Origin: an unicellular cyanobacterium SU3
GTDB lineage: Bacteria > Cyanobacteriota > Cyanobacteriia > Cyanobacteriales > Microcystaceae
Direction: 5' to 3'
Assembly: GCA_002172675.1 (NCBI GenBank)
Contig: NETF01000165.1
Span: 36,458-100,457, forward strand
DNA length: 64,000 nt
The position numbers and the translations under genes were made by a program. Below the pieces are notes generated by a model that saw only the letters and a program-made list of their open reading frames with translations, ran no database searches and was not told where the DNA came from. The stretch's first letter is position 1; each line of letters starts with the position of its first letter. Of this stretch, positions 23,687-32,209 are shown piece by piece.

Positions 23687-24616
23687 TTATTCTGTAAAAT
23701 AGTCGTGATCTATTTTCTTGATAGCATAGGATTCAACCATAGAAACCCCCACGTTATAATCAATTAATAATTCGCTTAGTCTTTGACCATCGATTAAAAT
23801 AATTTTACTGTCGATGATGGTAGTATATTCTATTGCTTGTTTACTAAAGTTAGAAGTAGTAATAAATATGCCCTTTTTTGCTTGTTTTCCTAATAATGCA
23901 CCAACAAATTTCTGTATTTCTGGTCGACTCACTGTACTATCCCAACGTTTGGCTTGAATATAAATAACATCTAGCCCTAATCTATCTTCTTTGATAATAC
24001 CATCAATGCCCCCATCATTCACTTGTCCTACTGCTTCCCCTGCTTCTTTTCTTGATCCTCCATATCCCATAGAAATCAATAAATCAATGACTAATTTTTC
24101 AAAAAAATCAGGAGAATATTGTTTAATGATTTCTAATAGTTTTTTTTTCAATTCTTCTTTAATTTTGAGATATATTTTTTCTAATTTTTCCTCTGGCGTT
24201 TTATTTTCTTCTATTTTTTCTAACTGTTGATCAGACTCAGAAGATAATAAATTATTATTTTGCTTTTTTGTATTATTAGTAAAATCAATAAATTCAGAAA
24301 ACTGCTTCAAAAAATTAGCATCAATTTCTTGAATACTATTATTTTTTAAGATATCTTTACCTCGTTCTGTTATTTTAAAATAGCCTTGTCTCGTACTAAC
24401 TATAAGTCCTGCTTTTTTTAAATAAGTTCTCGCTCATCCCATCCTATTATCAAAAATAGCTTGTTTTCCACTGGGTAATAACTGTTTCCTTTCTTCATGA
24501 GTTAGGTTAAAATAACTCGCTAAAGCTTCAATACACTCTCGTAAAGAATGTTCTTGCTCATCTCCAGAATATTGAAGTAAAGGAAACATGATTGATTGAT
24601 AATCAGAGATACTCAT
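23687..24616 (-). pseudogene. mrr: Mrr-type restriction endonuclease, interrupted by a TGA
   Basis: Read as one frame, this is a 309-codon Mrr protein, a nuclease acting on methylated or modified DNA. The N-terminal part (from MSISDYQSIMFPLLQYSGD) is the Mrr winged-helix domain; the C-terminal part has the PD-(D/E)xK core, with GGIDGII and IQAKRW (about residues 215-245 of the whole). Codon 61 is TGA (24434-24436) between DNRMG and ARTYLKKAGL, where Mrr proteins have tryptophan (GWARTYL), so one G-to-A change broke it. Otherwise the frame is perfect, meaning the event is recent, or readthrough occurs. A TTG/ATG restart could give a C-terminal nuclease fragment of 207 residues. Confidence 0.85.
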
Positions 24617-24679
24617 TAAATACCATTCTATGACCTCCGATTATTATAGGTTATGAGCAAACTTCAAAAAATTTTATAT

Positions 24680-24716
24680 AAAAACAGGTGTACTCAATAA
24701 TCAAATAAGTACACCT
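24680..24716 (-). terminator. Intrinsic terminator on the minus strand
   Basis: AGGTGTACT and AGTACACCT (24686-24694 and 24708-24716) form a perfect 9-bp stem with a 13-base loop. On the minus strand the stem is followed by GTTTTTA. It ends a small minus-strand transcript and shields the mrr locus from it. Confidence 0.65.
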
Positions 24717-24775
24717 CTTCTAAGAAACCTAATACTCTACACCTTCGTCTACTATAAAAAAGGTGGGAGGATCAG

Positions 24776-24856
24776 CTATGTATTCAATTGTCTTAAATAT
24801 AAAAATGAAAAGCCTTCGGGCGTCTTGCCGTGTTTCGACTCCAAAGGCGTTTTCAT
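24776..24856 (-). CDS. Candidate 26-residue small protein
   Basis: A minus-strand frame reading MKTPLESKHGKTPEGFSFLY and six more residues. AGGAG (24867-24871) lies 10 bases before the ATG; a promoter-like pair lies further upstream and a terminator downstream. In RNA, the codons also form a bulged hairpin (GAAAACGCCTT with AAGGCTTTTC), so the unit may be a non-coding RNA instead. I know no homologue. The plus strand here contains the 11-base motif ACTCCTCACAC of the Yfr1 small RNA, but its other hallmarks are absent. Confidence 0.35.
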   Translation of the reverse strand: MKTPLESKHGKTPEGFSFLYLRQLNT

Positions 24857-24884
24857 ATCACTCTTACTCCTCACACACAAGAAT

Positions 24885-24913
24885 AATATAGCAAGGTAAA
24901 TACTCAACGCCAA
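24885..24913 (-). promoter_or_regulatory. Promoter of the small minus-strand unit
   Basis: On the minus strand TTGGCG (24913-24908) and TATATT (24890-24885) are 17 bases apart, placing the start near 24878, directly before the AGGAG and the 26-codon frame. Confidence 0.45.
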
Positions 24914-25028
24914 TGTAAATTATGACACTTTATGAATTGTCACAATTACCTCCCTAATGAAGACCAGTTAAAATCAGCTATAATCTAGATACCGACAGAA
25001 TTGTAAGATAAAGATGATTAGGAGAATT

Positions 25029-25047
25029 AGACTCATTAGTCTTTTTT
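25029..25047 (+). terminator. Short intrinsic terminator in the gene-free spacer
   Basis: AGACT/AGTCT around CATT, then six T. A TATAAT at 24979-24984 lies about 50 bases before, so a very short transcript or leader is possible. Otherwise 24914-25219 holds no gene that I can see. Confidence 0.4.
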
Positions 25048-25219
25048 GCCACGGAAGATTGCTAAGTTAAGCTTTATAATTGGGCATACTATTAAAAGGA
25101 ATCTCACTAAGCGAGTTGGCAACTAGACAGGAAACAATCAGCAAAATGTCCTAAAAGGTACTGCTAAAGTGAGAAACTCAAAAGTAGTCAATTTTTATTA
25201 CTTTTTATTATTTGCATCT

Positions 25220-27034
25220 ATGAAATTATTGAAACTGCTTTCACCTTTTGTTTTCAACGTCGTTGGGGGATTTTCCCCCATTTTATTATCTTTATTTTTT
25301 GGTATATCTCCTAGTTTAGCCGCCGAAAATGTTGTATTAAAAGCAGGATTACTACAGCATAAAATTCCAGTTGAAGATTTACAAAAATTAGCAGAAACTG
25401 AAGAAATCTCTCCTAGTTTAAAACCTTATAATTTTTTACTAACCAGTGAAGTCAAACAACTTTTATCTCAAAGTTTTAACATTGATTCTTTAATTGCAGA
25501 ACAATTTTTAAATGATCTTTTAAAAAGTGACGACGGAAAAAAATTATTAAAGGAAATTAGTCAAGCTTTACCAAATAGTAATACTTCAGATTTAAAAGAA
25601 GCATTACAATTATTTTTAAAACAAACCAATCACCTCAGTATTATTAATTTTCTACGAGTTTATCCCCAAGAAACTGTTACCATCGATGTTTCAAAAATAG
25701 CCATTTTAGGACTCAAGATGAATGGTTCTTTTTTGCACAGCCGATTGATTAGTTCTCAATTAGATAAAGGTTTTAAAGACTTGTCTGAAACAGAAATTTC
25801 ACCAAACTTTGATCCCACAGAAGCAGGAGAATATAGAGTATCGATAGAAACCAGTGTACTGTATGATCGCAGTCGAGATCGTTATATTTCCCTCGATATT
25901 TATACGGCCAGAAAAACCCAGGGGCCTCTTATCATTATGTCTCATGGATTTGCTTCAGATCGTCGCTTTTTGCGTTATTTAGCGAAACATTTAGCTTCTC
26001 ATGGTCTGACAGTGGTTTCTGTCGAACATCCTGGAAGTGATATTAATGCCCTAATTAAAACAGCAACAGGGATAAAACTAAGTCAAATTTTACCATCAGC
26101 CGAATTCATTGATCGACCTCAAGATATTAGTTTTGTTTTAAATCAATTAACCCTTGTCAATAAAAATAATCGATCGTTTAAAGGAAAATTTAATACTAAA
26201 AAAGTCAGTATTATTGGTCATTCATTTGGCGGTTATACTGCCTTAGCTTTGGGGGGTGCATCGTTAGATTTAAAAAGGTTAAGACGTTTTTGTCAAGACA
26301 ACTCACCTTTAGAGAGAGCGCCGGCAGATTGGTTACAATGTGCAGCAGGAGAATTACCTTATCCCCAACGAACTTTTAAAGATAATCGTATCAAACAAAT
26401 CATCGTTTTTAATCCCATTATTGGTGAATTATTTGGGGATAATTTATCTCAAATTAAAGTTCCAACCCTAATGTTATCTGCTTCAGATGATGGAATTACT
26501 CCTACTATTGCCCATCAATTAAAACCCTTTAAACAACTATCTGGGGAAAAATATATGATCATGGCTATGGGAGGAACTCACATGAGTATTAGCGATATGA
26601 ATAGTATGAATAGTGTGATGGGACAGAGTACCCTTGTTAAAGAAGTGATGGGAATAAATGCAGAACCCGTTCGTCAGGTTGTCAGAGGAGTTAGTTTAGC
26701 CTTCATTCAACAGTTGACCCCTAAAAAATCTCAGTATGAAATGTTTTTAACTCCAACTTATATTGAATCATTATCTCAAGAAAATTTACACTTTCGAATG
26801 GGACAAGAATTACCTTCTAGTGTGAAAACCTGGATTAATATTACGAATATGGAGAACCCTAAAGTTAGGTTATCATCTATCAAATCAAAACTAGCCCCCT
26901 TACATCACATTCAACGTTATTTTATTAATGCAAGGAGACTTTTCTTGCAACCTCAATATAGCACTGAAAAACTGAATGATTTATTTACAGGATTACTTCA
27001 CGATCACGATGATAACTTAGACAAATGGAGTTAA
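25220..27034 (+). CDS. Secreted alpha/beta hydrolase with DUF1400 domain
   Basis: A 604-residue cyanobacterial protein. From ATG 25220 there is a signal peptide (MKLLKLLSPF, hydrophobic to about residue 35, ending PSLAA). Residues about 36-140 form the DUF1400 domain found in front of such hydrolases. The hydrolase part has MSHGFASDRRFLRYLAKHL (oxyanion region), the nucleophile in GHSFGGYTALALGG (about residue 335), and a late GGTHMS histidine. Probable lipase/esterase of the periplasm. An in-frame GTG at 25169 would add 17 residues that disturb the signal peptide, so I did not choose it. Confidence 0.85.
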   Translation: MKLLKLLSPFVFNVVGGFSPILLSLFFGISPSLAAENVVLKAGLLQHKIPVEDLQKLAETEEISPSLKPYNFLLTSEVKQLLSQSFNIDSLIAEQFLNDLLKSDDGKKLLKEISQALPNSNTSDLKEALQLFLKQTNHLSIINFLRVYPQETVTIDVSKIAILGLKMNGSFLHSRLISSQLDKGFKDLSETEISPNFDPTEAGEYRVSIETSVLYDRSRDRYISLDIYTARKTQGPLIIMSHGFASDRRFLRYLAKHLASHGLTVVSVEHPGSDINALIKTATGIKLSQILPSAEFIDRPQDISFVLNQLTLVNKNNRSFKGKFNTKKVSIIGHSFGGYTALALGGASLDLKRLRRFCQDNSPLERAPADWLQCAAGELPYPQRTFKDNRIKQIIVFNPIIGELFGDNLSQIKVPTLMLSASDDGITPTIAHQLKPFKQLSGEKYMIMAMGGTHMSISDMNSMNSVMGQSTLVKEVMGINAEPVRQVVRGVSLAFIQQLTPKKSQYEMFLTPTYIESLSQENLHFRMGQELPSSVKTWINITNMENPKVRLSSIKSKLAPLHHIQRYFINARRLFLQPQYSTEKLNDLFTGLLHDHDDNLDKWS

Positions 27035-27123
27035 GGGAAGAGGCAAAAGACAAATAAAGAAAAGTTACCAGCAATCACAGATAAGGGGTCACTGGTAACT
27101 GATAACTGGTAACTATTAAGTTA

Positions 27124-28422
27124 TTATTGATTTTCCGTAACGGTTTCTGCTTCTTCGTTTTCTGTAACGGTTTCTGCTTCTTCGTTTTGTTGCTTTGCAA
27201 GTTCTGCTTCAGCTTTAACACATTCTAAAACTCGAACCATAGCGGCGGCAGTGTAGTCACGGGTTGCTTGTTCATCAGGGGCAAACTCAGTTCCCTGTTC
27301 ATTGACAGGAGTTGCTACACCACAGTAAGCAGACATTTCCCTAATCACTCCATCTGCCCAACTACTAGAAGTATCCGAAAAAACAAGCGGTTCTTGGGTT
27401 TGTTGTAATTCTTGGGGTAAGTCTAACTGATTTCTGAGATGAAGGGCCATACGACGCATGGTATCCATTAACTCAGCGCGAGTAATGGGTTCACTAGGTT
27501 GTAAGGTGTTGTTAGGATTACCAAGATTGAGGAACTTCCACTGGGCCCATTTAATTTTTTTGGCACTCCAACGAGAACTATCCACATCTTTGAAGGCAAT
27601 CACATCCCGTTCGGGGGTGGCATCCAAATCCACTTTGTAAACCGTACCAATGGCATCAACAGCCATAGAAATCAACTGTTCACGGGTAACTGGTTGGTCA
27701 GGACGAAACGTATTATCATCAAATCCTGAAACTAAGCCCATGTCAACCGCTTCAGCAATTTGGACTTGATAGATGTTGTTATTAACATCAACAAAAGTCA
27801 CTTTAGGGGTTTCTGTCACTGGGGTAGTGGTAGCAGGAGGGGTCTCAGGGAGATCGCCACCAGCTGCGATCGCAGCTTGAGAACCGCTAAAATAGAAGTG
27901 GCCTAATACTTTCTCTTCATAGGTTCGTTTGGTAAATTGCCAACCGGGATAAAGGTGAATTTTCATGAACCCGTCGGCCATCCCTTTGGTACTACCGAGA
28001 ACAATTTCACTGTAACCGGGGGTTCTGGGGGTTCCCACTAACACTAATTCCCCGTCACGACGTACCAGACGTAATAAATAATCTAAACCGAGATCATTGC
28101 CATCGAGACGAATGGAATAACCGTTACTATCCGTAGAACGACGACAAATGCCAGTAAAATCAAAATTGAGTAATAAGGGGTCAACTAAGACAGGATTTGC
28201 ACCGCTTTCTGCCCAACAGTCTCGTTTATCAGGAATTTGTTCAATGACTAACAGATCATATTTATCATCTCCGTAGGGTCTGGCGATCGCAATTACTTTA
28301 CTTTGATCTAAAGCCGTTTCACTAAAAGTAGAAGCTTTAACAGGAAGATTTAAAGGAATTATACTACCGAGGGTAACGGTGGCCAGAGTAGCGAGTTGTA
28401 GGGGTAATCTAGATATTTTCAT
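27124..28422 (-). CDS. DUF3747 protein with SLH domains
   Basis: A 432-residue exported protein. Signal peptide at residues 1-30, then a DUF3747 domain (residues about 32-190: KVIAIARPYGDDKYDLLVIEQ, RDCWAESGANP, LRLVRRDGELVLVGTPRTPG). From residue 208 on there are three S-layer-homology modules (FVDVNNNIYQVQIAEAVDMGLVSGF, FRPDQPVTREQLISM, and later ADGVIREMSA). These bind cell-wall polymer or peptidoglycan. The tail repeats NEEAETVTE twice (27-base DNA duplication at about 27130-27190). Function unknown; a cell-envelope role is likely. Confidence 0.85.
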   Translation of the reverse strand: MKISRLPLQLATLATVTLGSIIPLNLPVKASTFSETALDQSKVIAIARPYGDDKYDLLVIEQIPDKRDCWAESGANPVLVDPLLLNFDFTGICRRSTDSNGYSIRLDGNDLGLDYLLRLVRRDGELVLVGTPRTPGYSEIVLGSTKGMADGFMKIHLYPGWQFTKRTYEEKVLGHFYFSGSQAAIAAGGDLPETPPATTTPVTETPKVTFVDVNNNIYQVQIAEAVDMGLVSGFDDNTFRPDQPVTREQLISMAVDAIGTVYKVDLDATPERDVIAFKDVDSSRWSAKKIKWAQWKFLNLGNPNNTLQPSEPITRAELMDTMRRMALHLRNQLDLPQELQQTQEPLVFSDTSSSWADGVIREMSAYCGVATPVNEQGTEFAPDEQATRDYTAAAMVRVLECVKAEAELAKQQNEEAETVTENEEAETVTENQ

Positions 28423-28780
28423 GGTTTCAACTATAAGGGTATGTTGGAGGGTTGTATAAAATAATAGCGAAAGACAATCCTAGTCATCGCTATCTGTTGA
28501 CCGATTTATGGGGTACGGAGTTCCTCTTTCTATAGGAGTATCACAAAGGTCGTCAATTTTGAGTGAATGGAAGTGACAATTATTAGATTGACTCTTAATT
28601 CTGAAAATCCCCCTTAATATTAATCAATTTTTAAGGATTTGATGATAAAGTTAAGCTCATTAGCACAAATAATTTAATTGGCAACGATCACCATCACTTA
28701 TACATAGAGATATAGATCACAGCTAAATAGTTTTACGGAATCAATAATAATCATCATCAACCCGCACTTAAGTAAAATCA
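28423..28780. other. Divergent spacer without a recognised gene
   Basis: 358 AT-rich bases between two divergent exported-protein genes. It must contain both promoters; I see no convincing dyad, hairpin or small ORF. Confidence 0.5.
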
Positions 28781-29347
28781 ATGAATTCTAAACAGTTATA
28801 TAAAGTTGGATTAGGATTGATCTTAAATTTTCTTCTAGTTAATGATGTTCAAGCTATGACAATTGCTTTCTCTAGGCAATATTCTCAAGGAATACTAGAA
28901 GGAATTTTTACTGGTAATGATCACGATCAAAATAAAATGATAGAAGCAGATGAAATAAGAGAGTTTCAAGGAACGTTTAAGAAAGACAATATTTTAATCG
29001 CAAATATTACCTCCTCCGAAGCAAAATCAATTAAAGCTTTTAATTATGTAATGGGAAAACCAGAGACTTTGAACTTTGAGATTGAAACAACAGACAGAAA
29101 AATACTAGGATTTCCCAATGATATTAATATTGGATTTCAGGTAGATTTTAAAGAAAAAGATAATTGGCTTCGTGATGAAGATGTCATGATTTTAATGTCT
29201 GATGCTAATAAAACTGGTACAACCTCCATTTTAGAGAATGACAAAACAGTAGAAAGCTCTAACACTCAAGTTCCTGAACCTAGTATTAAATTAGCCTTAG
29301 TGGGGTTAAGTTTTGGAGCATTCCTTGTCCGCAAAAAAACAAGATAA
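28781..29347 (+). CDS. PEP-CTERM sorting protein
   Basis: A 188-residue exported protein. Signal peptide MNSKQLYKVGLGLILNFLLV ending about VQA, a beta-rich middle, and the sorting signal VPEPSIKLALVGLSFGAF plus RKKTR at the C-terminus (PEP box, hydrophobic helix, basic end), which is cut by exosortase. The body resembles short cyanobacterial PEP-CTERM proteins (FSRQYSQGILEGIFTGND). Function unknown; a surface or extracellular-matrix role is usual. A second PEP-CTERM protein lies at 30404-32077. Confidence 0.8.
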   Translation: MNSKQLYKVGLGLILNFLLVNDVQAMTIAFSRQYSQGILEGIFTGNDHDQNKMIEADEIREFQGTFKKDNILIANITSSEAKSIKAFNYVMGKPETLNFEIETTDRKILGFPNDINIGFQVDFKEKDNWLRDEDVMILMSDANKTGTTSILENDKTVESSNTQVPEPSIKLALVGLSFGAFLVRKKTR

Positions 29348-29933
29348 TATCAAGATGGGATGAGTAATTCAATGAATAGTTAATAATTATTAATTATCCT
29401 GGCGTGGGGACACGGCTTGAAAGTTTGACCAGATGACGGTTTGAGCCAAATGTGGTAAAAAGAAAGATGCTCTATAATTTTGTTAGTTTTGTTTCTGACT
29501 GAAGATAGAAAAAACAAGGGACTTTAGAACTTCCCTACCTCCTAAACTAATATGAATACTACGCTTTACGAGTCGATGGGAATAGTTTAATCTCAGAAGC
29601 GATCTCAAAGAAATCCGCCTTTGGCGGTGTACAGATCACGATATAGCCATCATCTGTCGTTTAGCTCCAGAAGAATATGATGGAACAAAAAGCTCTGACA
29701 GTGAGCTTTGTCTAACTCTTGTCATCCCGACCCCATCAAGAAGATGATTTTACCTTATTCAAGGATAGTAATACCCATACCTTTTGAAAGATTTATTTAA
29801 CTAAGTTTGATTGCATTAAATATAACTTTGGTTGGAGGAATTTAAAAGGATTATTTAGTTAGTCTAGAATTGTAAGGAAATAATCTAAGAATTTTCAACA
29901 TAATTTTAGCGTTATTTTCAATGACAGAAACCC
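29348..29933. other. Long spacer with gene debris and hairpins
   Basis: 586 bases without an intact gene. There is an open stretch on + from 29586 to a TGA at 29747 with no ATG, reading DHDIAIICRLAPEEYDGT in the middle, which looks like a fragment of a lost gene. Hairpins: CCGCC/GGCGG (about 29616-29630) and AAAGCTC/GAGCTTT (29689-29709). Confidence 0.4.
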
Positions 29934-30311
29934 ATGGTTATTCACCCAAAAATCATTATGATCCATTTAATTTCTCAGGCAATTATTCGTTTGAATTCTT
30001 TTTTAAAAAATATTCAAGTCAAAAGTTTTTTAACATCTGTGTTACTAGGAGTATTTTTATTAACCAGTGGTGCTAGTAGTTACGCTACTAATAATGCAAA
30101 TACTGCCGATACTATCAATGATAAAGTATTTGAATCTAATTCTGAAAGACCAACGACAACGGATGAGTGGTACCAAAAAGCCGAAGAAACTGAAGATGAA
30201 CCCTTAGAAAGAGCTAAAGAGATTGGTAAAGAATCAGCCCAAGCGATAAAAGAATGGGGAGAAGTTTATCCCGATGTTGTTGATAGAAGTCTTTCTGACG
30301 ATCAAAATTAA
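29934..30311 (+). CDS. Small exported hypothetical protein
   Basis: A 125-residue protein with an N-terminal hydrophobic region (KSFLTSVLLGVFLLTSGASS, residues 31-50) that fits a signal peptide ending SYA. The mature part is short and charged, with EWYQKAEETEDEPLERAKEIGKES helix and a PDVVDRSLSDD tail. Alternative start ATG 29958 would put the signal core nearer to the N-terminus and is possible. I do not recognise the family. Predicted periplasmic or lumenal. Confidence 0.55.
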   Translation: MVIHPKIIMIHLISQAIIRLNSFLKNIQVKSFLTSVLLGVFLLTSGASSYATNNANTADTINDKVFESNSERPTTTDEWYQKAEETEDEPLERAKEIGKESAQAIKEWGEVYPDVVDRSLSDDQN

Positions 30312-30351
30312 AAAATATTCAACCGAATGTCGATGGATATAACATTTATGC

Positions 30352-30377
30352 TAGGGGTCAACGGCCATTGACCCCTA
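30352..30377. terminator. Stable hairpin between convergent genes
   Basis: TAGGGGTCAA (30352-30361) and TTGACCCCTA (30368-30377) form a perfect 10-bp stem with loop CGGCCA. It sits between the convergent genes ending at 30311 and 30404; no T-run, so termination is likely but not certain. Confidence 0.55.
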
Positions 30378-30403
30378 CAAAAATCTGTAGCTGAACTATC
30401 CAG

Positions 30404-32077
30404 TTACTTTTGAGATTTGGTATTACCCCGTTTCAACAGTCGAAAACTTCCCATTAAACCTACTGTCATCAATCCTAAGATAGCATTGGGTTCAGGAACT
30501 TGAGAAACACTAAAAATACTGGTCGTTCCACTAACTTCGTTGGCAACCACTAATAAAGGTGAATTAGTGGGACTGTCTTCTGGGTTAATAAATAATACCC
30601 CTTCAGGCCCCAAATCTCCAGTAGCAGAAGTCATTACATCCTCAGTAAAGTTTCTATTATTGGTATAGCTAACAAAAGAGGGATTCTCAGGATCAGTGAT
30701 GTCATAAATCATGATACCGCCAATTCTTTCTAAGCCAATAAAGGCAAAGATTTGATCCCCAATTCTTCCGATGGTGACTGCTTCAGGTTCAGGGCCTTTG
30801 TCATCACTCCGATTATCAAAGGTATTGTTATCATTACTCGCATTGAAATATTCAGGTAAAAGTCGAGCTAAAAGAACCTCAAATTGATTGCCACTATCAA
30901 AAACTAAAGTACCCTCTTCATTCCAAATACTAAAAGAACGCGCACCATAGGCATAAAGTTCATCAAAATCTCCGTCTCCGTCTGTATCACCTAAGGTAGT
31001 GGTAATGTTTAAACGACCTAAAACCGAGTCTTGCTGAAGTTCAGTTGCATTAGGGAAAGTATCGGGATCGAGAACCACATCTCCTATTCTCTCTTCTTCA
31101 CTGAATCCATCGTAATCTCTGGAGTCTCCTTCGTTAGCTGTCACGATGTAAGTTTGACCATTGACAGTATAAGAAGCGATCGCATCCGGTTGATACATCC
31201 CCACAAGATTATTATAGCTTTGAAGATTAATTGCTCCGTCTTCATTACTCGCATCCAAGGAATTACTGTCTAAAGAATAATCTTTAAACCCCAGAGCAAT
31301 AATTTCATCAAATTCTCCGTCAATGATATCTAAAACCCCTAGAGCATTGTTTTCTTGTAACGCTACCCAAGCAGTGGTTGAGTCCTCTGAAATGGTAATA
31401 TATTCCGGTTCTAAATCTTGCGCTACACTAGCACCGGGTCCAAAAATACGAACCCCTGCATCAATCAATTGCTGACGACTATTATTAAATGCTTGAAAAC
31501 CAGCTGTAATGACATTAGATTGACTTAGAGAACCAATTCCCCCACTAATATCAATAATACTTACCGAACCCTCTGGATCGATTGTATAATCATCGTTCGG
31601 TTCTCCTTCATTGGCCACTAAAACCTTGCTCCCATCTGGGGTAAAATCTAACATATCGGGTAAAGCACCCACCATAACACTGTTTAAAAAGAGTCCATCG
31701 GTGTTATAAAAGGACACCATTCCTGGATCGGTGACAGTGGTTGCTTGTTCAGCTACAGCAACAACACCATTCCTAACCGCTACACTATTAACCCCTCCTC
31801 CTGTTAAACTGATGGGGGATAAAGCAAGAGGATTTCTCGGATTATTAATATCTAAAACCGTTATTTCATTAGCAAATCCATTGACCACAAACACTCTACC
31901 ACTTGTAGGATCATAGGCTGGAATTTCTGCTGCACCTTCATCAAAAATGCCGGTTTCATGGGTTCCCAAAAGTTCCAAAGAGAGTTTCATCCCCTGTGCA
32001 GATTGGGAAAAGGTGAAGAATGAACCAAGAATAATCGATGAGGTGATTAGGCTTTGCAGATTTTTAAAAAGAGTCAT
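30404..32077 (-). CDS. Choice-of-anchor I family PEP-CTERM protein
   Basis: A 557-residue exported protein with repeated beta-propeller-like blades (SGRVFVVNGFANEITVLDI, SKVLVANEGEPNDDYTIDPEGSVSIIDI, TYIVTANEGDSRDYDGF, DGDGDFDELYAYGARSF with acidic calcium-like loops). The C-terminus VPEPNAILGLMTVGLMGSF then KRGN is a PEP-CTERM signal. Members of this group resemble alkaline-phosphatase-like or esterase-like surface proteins, but no catalytic site is clear here. Signal peptide at residues 1-29. Confidence 0.8.
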   Translation of the reverse strand: MTLFKNLQSLITSSIILGSFFTFSQSAQGMKLSLELLGTHETGIFDEGAAEIPAYDPTSGRVFVVNGFANEITVLDINNPRNPLALSPISLTGGGVNSVAVRNGVVAVAEQATTVTDPGMVSFYNTDGLFLNSVMVGALPDMLDFTPDGSKVLVANEGEPNDDYTIDPEGSVSIIDISGGIGSLSQSNVITAGFQAFNNSRQQLIDAGVRIFGPGASVAQDLEPEYITISEDSTTAWVALQENNALGVLDIIDGEFDEIIALGFKDYSLDSNSLDASNEDGAINLQSYNNLVGMYQPDAIASYTVNGQTYIVTANEGDSRDYDGFSEEERIGDVVLDPDTFPNATELQQDSVLGRLNITTTLGDTDGDGDFDELYAYGARSFSIWNEEGTLVFDSGNQFEVLLARLLPEYFNASNDNNTFDNRSDDKGPEPEAVTIGRIGDQIFAFIGLERIGGIMIYDITDPENPSFVSYTNNRNFTEDVMTSATGDLGPEGVLFINPEDSPTNSPLLVVANEVSGTTSIFSVSQVPEPNAILGLMTVGLMGSFRLLKRGNTKSQK

Positions 32078-32209
32078 GGGAACAAATAACAGTTCATTTT
32101 TTAATGATTTCCCGTTATTTATAACAGAATCTTCTCAATAAATCTTTCTTCCTTTAATAACCTGCTGTTAAACTCCAATTAACCTTTAAGTACAATTATT
32201 AATTATTCA

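Noticed and set aside
24434..24436. TGA in mrr as a selenocysteine codon
   Set aside because: The expected residue is tryptophan, no SECIS-like hairpin is adjacent in the right place, and cyanobacteria are not known for selenocysteine insertion here.
24866..24876. Yfr1 small RNA on the plus strand
   Set aside because: The 11-base core is exact, but no terminator stem follows it; it is equally explained as the complement of a minus-strand AGGAG ribosome-binding site. Kept only as a remark.
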